Below are positions 60,484 through 64,000 of a DNA stretch of 64,000 nt, one piece after another (the stretch's first letter is position 1; each line of letters begins with the position of its first letter). The stretch lies in contig NC_088317.1 of the NCBI RefSeq assembly GCF_910592395.1, forward strand, positions 12,028,001 through 12,092,000, given 5' to 3'. The notes under the pieces were generated by a model. It was not told the DNA's origin and did no database searches. It was given only the letters and a program-made list of their open reading frames with translations. The stretch is from Lineus longissimus (Eukaryota; Nemertea; Pilidiophora; Heteronemertea; Lineidae). The position numbers were made by a program, and so were the translations under genes.

Positions 60484-61605
60484 GAAATATGCCACACGTT
60501 GGGAGCATGCAAGGCCTAGTACAATACACCATCATCACAATCAAATATTTCAATAATACACTGCCAACGAGAGTGAATGTTCAACCATCATCACGTGCAT
60601 TGTAGTGTACATCCCCCATGACGGCTTGCGCCCCGCTGTTATCGAAACACCGTCACCCCTTCGAACGGATTACGAAAAGAGGAAGAAGCAGGTCCGCATT
60701 TATCGAAATATTGCTAAATATAATTGTCAACAATTTACAATTCGAACGGATTACGAAAAGAGGAAGAAGCAGGTCCGCATTTATCGAAATATTGCTAAAT
60801 ATAATTGTCAAAATTTTACAAATCACCAATCACAAAAAGAAATAATGATGCAATTACCCAAAATAGATGAGATTTGACCACTGGTATAATTCCGCCATCT
60901 TGGATATCGGCATCGTCACCACCACTTCAAATTCTAAAGTCTTATTCAGGCCTAATATGTGTCACCTGCTGTGGTAAAATGGCTTTTTTTATCAATAAAT
61001 AACAAAATATGATCTTTGTAAATAAAATCGGAGATCATCTGGTGTGTTTTTATGTGAATTTATTACGAACTATCAATGCAGCGCAGGGCAGCCATCGTTC
61101 TCAGGCGTAGTGGCGATGCGATAGCCTTTTTACATTTCCACATCCGCGGCACTGCTTTTCGAGATGGTGGCAATTTACCAGTGCTAGAGGCGTTGAAAAA
61201 ATTGAGAGTAGGCCCCTAATGAATAAATTCTCAACGATATCGATATATTTTCGTAATTCCAGCACTACTATTCAACAATGAACGTCCACCGACAATCCCA
61301 CTTGACGAATATTAATATCAATTCATATCGTATATCTTAAAACGCTTTTATTTCATTTTAAAAAGAGTTATCGAGTAAACAATGACCTCCTACCGTACCC
61401 TCGAAATAAACTGCCAATATGACCACAAAAACACCTTTTTAGAAAAAACCAGCGATTTTTACGAAATAAATGTCATTAGAGACGAAACTAGACACTAATT
61501 TAGCTAGGTATGCACAGTAATAGTACCTGAAGTGATAGATTTCAAGGAGAAAATACACTGAAAACAAATTTTTGGAACAGAAATAAGATCACATTGTGAA
61601 TAAAA
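60481..61605. repeat. Inverted partner of the block at 1935-3215
   Basis: Reads as the reverse complement of that block with moderate divergence. It includes an 81-bp tandem duplication (anchors CGAACGGATTACG at 60662 and 60743) that the partner lacks. Confidence 0.8.
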
Positions 61606-62116
61606 ATACATTGTTCAACATGTAACAAGGAGGTGTCATGCTAATTCCCGACCTACCCCGACTTTTCCCGACATTTCCCGACTTGCGGAAAATGCTGCCA
61701 AAATATAGTGTATTAATCATCAGAATATTTATATTTGTACTGTTTACGTACATATACAGCCGGCGGGCAGAAAATGCATGCTGCATACCGTCTGCAGACT
61801 GGGGGTTTTCTCATGAGTCAATAGAATCTAAGGTTTGGAATTAGGGGACCATATCAGTAGTTGCTTTGCGCCAACTTTTTTTCAAAGTTTTTTTTCTTAT
61901 ATTTGAATTACCTGTGAATCATCTTGCAGGAAGATTTTTTTTGGGTGTGCATGACAGATGACGTACTTAATACAGAACATGTATATTGTATCGGCCTGTT
62001 GTGCCTCGTGCGCCTCGTGCGCCTGGTTGATTGGCCGGCAAGGTTGGGTTCGTTTCAAAGGCAGCATTTCATGATAAAAAGTGCTGAATGAATGACATGG
62101 GTAAATATAATTAAAG
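61606..62116. other. Non-coding stretch with CCCGAC repeats
   Basis: Four closely spaced CCCGAC copies lie at about 61648-61684. No gene is visible. Confidence 0.5.
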
Positions 62117-62427
62117 ACAAGCCTATTGGCGTCTGATTCACAATGTGGTTTGTGAGGAGTGTCATAGTCGTCAACAGTGTAGCTTACGTATTTCGAAGAC
62201 CAGTGGAATTGGCGGCGTCAAATTATTAGTGAAATTTATAATTTACAATACAAATTACAAATCGTTTATTGAAACCGTGTAAAAAGTTACATTTTACATA
62301 AGATGAAAGTACAATGACCATAAGTGCAGTGTGGACACATTCGGTAAGAAGAAAGAGTGGGAGAAGATTGGTGATCATAAATAGGTATGTAGTATTCAGC
62401 AGTGTTGACCTACAAGGTTCTAATATA
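62117..62427 (+). repeat. 310-bp repeat, copy C
   Basis: Nearly the same as copy B over its whole length, differing by small indels such as one missing AATTAC. Confidence 0.88.
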
Positions 62428-63062
62428 TATAGTAATCAGCTATACAGTCTTTCTTATCTGGTAAGCAAGGAAGTAAAATTGTCGTGGGGGGCATGGCGAT
62501 TGTATTGGCTATGGCAGTTTACGGCACACGATTTGATGGAGAGTTTCATGCATTCATGTAAGTGTAGGACTGCAGCGTTATGCCAGCTATGAAAAGTTCG
62601 AAATGTGGCAACTATTTGAAACAATCGGCATCTATCACAGGTAGTCTATGATGTTTGTGAATTTATGATCATAACAATTTATTGCAATTAATGACTAAAA
62701 TCCTTGTGGATGATGTTTAGGATGACCCATTTTCAACTAGCAGAGAATGAAGCAGCCAGCAAAAGAATGAATACCCTAATGGCTGCAGATGACTGGAGAC
62801 CAGGACCATTTATTCAGCCATAAGGTTGTTTCCTGTCAAGAATTGACAAGTTGTCAAGAATTGACAAGTTGAGAATGTGTCAACCATTCAAAACACCAAG
62901 ACGAAATTTACTAGCAAACTCTACCATGAGGCTTGGCCAACCTATTCAAAAGATATGAATGAACAGCCTGAGGACAACGTCACAACCTGGGTTTGAGACC
63001 AAATGCAGGGACACTTATCTTCTATATTCATCAACATGCCTGACAGTTGGTGCCATCTAGCG
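62428..63062. other. Non-coding stretch absent from the partner copy
   Basis: Lies between parts that are adjacent in the partner region near 25984. It contains a doubled AGAATTGACAAGTTG phrase near 62838-62868. No gene. Confidence 0.45.
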
Positions 63063-64000
63063 CAAAGCATGATGAACTAAATAACTGGTGTGACATTGTT
63101 GTGGATTTGGTGGTGTGCAGCTGGAGGAATGGACAATGTCACAACCAGGGTTCCTACATTATATACAGTGGAACCTCCGTTAGTAGACACCTCTCTATTA
63201 AAGACAACCTTTCCAATAAGGACACTCGTTTTGGTCTCAAATTGGTTGTTTCCATTCAATTTTGACTTCTCTAATCAGTCTTTGGGTGTTCCGAATGCTT
63301 GACACATTTCGAACATGTTTTGGTTGGAAACAACCCTACAGTCTTACACTTATGGCTGAATGAATGACAGTGCATTTTCGTGTAAGCTCTGTGACGAAAT
63401 GCTGCGACACTATTCGTCACCAACATGCTTGATGGGTGGTGCCATCTGCACAAAGGACGATGAATTAAATAACTGATGTGACATTGGGTGATATGAATAA
63501 AGACTAGCAAATGCTTTTACTTCAATTTTGTACAGAAAGGCCTAGTGTAAATGTACATGGAGTTTTAGATAAAAGCATTTGCTAGTCTTTATTCATATCA
63601 CCCATTGTCGCTGCATTTGCAGGTGTCCACATCGAGGAGTAGATGATGTCACTACATGTACCAGGGTTTGTACTTTCATATACAGTGGACCTACTTTTTG
63701 TGGACACCTTTCTATTGAGGACAACCTCTTTAATAAGGACAGTAGTTTTTGGTTCCAAATTGGTTGTTTCCATTCAACTCGACTTCTCAGATTAGGACAC
63801 CTCTCTGTTAAAACAGCACTTTTCAGTCCCTGGGGCATTTCTGGAAATTTCATGCTATAGAGCAATTGGTTCAGCTAAGTGACAAGAACAGTACTATAAG
63901 ACGGTTTTAAAAAGTTGAAAATTATTTATTTAAATGACATATGAATGGTTCAGCAGTAATTGGCAGTGTGCATTATGTAATGAAATATGATTTACATAAT
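63063..64000. repeat. Inverted partner of 24.8-26.0 kb
   Basis: Reverse complement of 24830-25984 minus the 330-bp insertion there and plus the 116-bp element here. It continues to the end of the window. Confidence 0.82.
63487..63602. mobile_element. 116-bp MITE with 5-bp duplication
   Basis: GGTGATATGAATAAAGACTA and its exact complement at the right end form arms of about 33 bp. CATTG lies directly outside both ends (63482-63486, 63603-63607). The partner at about 25218 has the uninserted sequence with one CATTG. Confidence 0.88.

Overview
The window looks like intergenic DNA from an animal nuclear genome. Coding genes of mobile elements are spliced with GT-AG introns, and polinton, LINE, Gypsy, PIF/Harbinger, piggyBac-like and tRNA-SINE repeats coexist. 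The mix suits a marine invertebrate or basal deuterostome, but the species cannot be named from sequence alone. I found no convincing host protein-coding gene; almost everything assignable is mobile DNA or its debris.

Region 1 (1-3684) is flank with a 70-bp minisatellite and a 1.3-kb block that recurs inverted at 60.5-61.6 kb. Region 2 (3691-22416) is a complete 18.7-kb polinton/Maverick with about 200-bp terminal inverted repeats, AG...CT ends and a perfect 6-bp target duplication, GACTGC. It encodes a putative double jelly-roll capsid protein, two penton-like proteins, a packaging ATPase, a chromodomain integrase, a protein-primed DNA polymerase B, an HNH-like zinc protein and several membrane or coiled-coil proteins of unknown role. 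No adenain-type protease was recognised. Most of its genes start in TAAATG. It is also peppered with about two dozen copies of a 30-bp double-hairpin palindrome, in coding and non-coding DNA. I regard this as the most novel signal here.

Region 3 (22423-33700) is flank full of small non-autonomous elements: a 331-bp tandem duplication, MITEs, a piggyBac-like element with TTAA ends, a tRNA-derived SINE and a PIF/Harbinger remnant. Region 4 (33701-50327) is a nest. A minus-strand LINE is split by a full-length Gypsy element with apparently identical LTRs (37101-49924). The Gypsy pol is itself split by an apparently intact PIF/Harbinger transposon (40044-44727) carrying two spliced genes. Target duplications and reading frames support each step. 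The Gypsy element carries an extra ORF after pol that looks like an SGNH/GDSL hydrolase.

Region 5 (50328-53374) is a tandem array of about 0.98-kb units, the last truncated. Region 6 (53375-60170) is a second, decayed and truncated polinton of the same family, split by a 1.66-kb DNA element with a 9-bp target duplication. Comparing the two polintons dates palindrome insertions and separates conserved genes from decay. Region 7 (60171-64000) is an inverted, rearranged copy of sequence flanking the first polinton, with a 116-bp MITE whose empty site is preserved in the partner copy.
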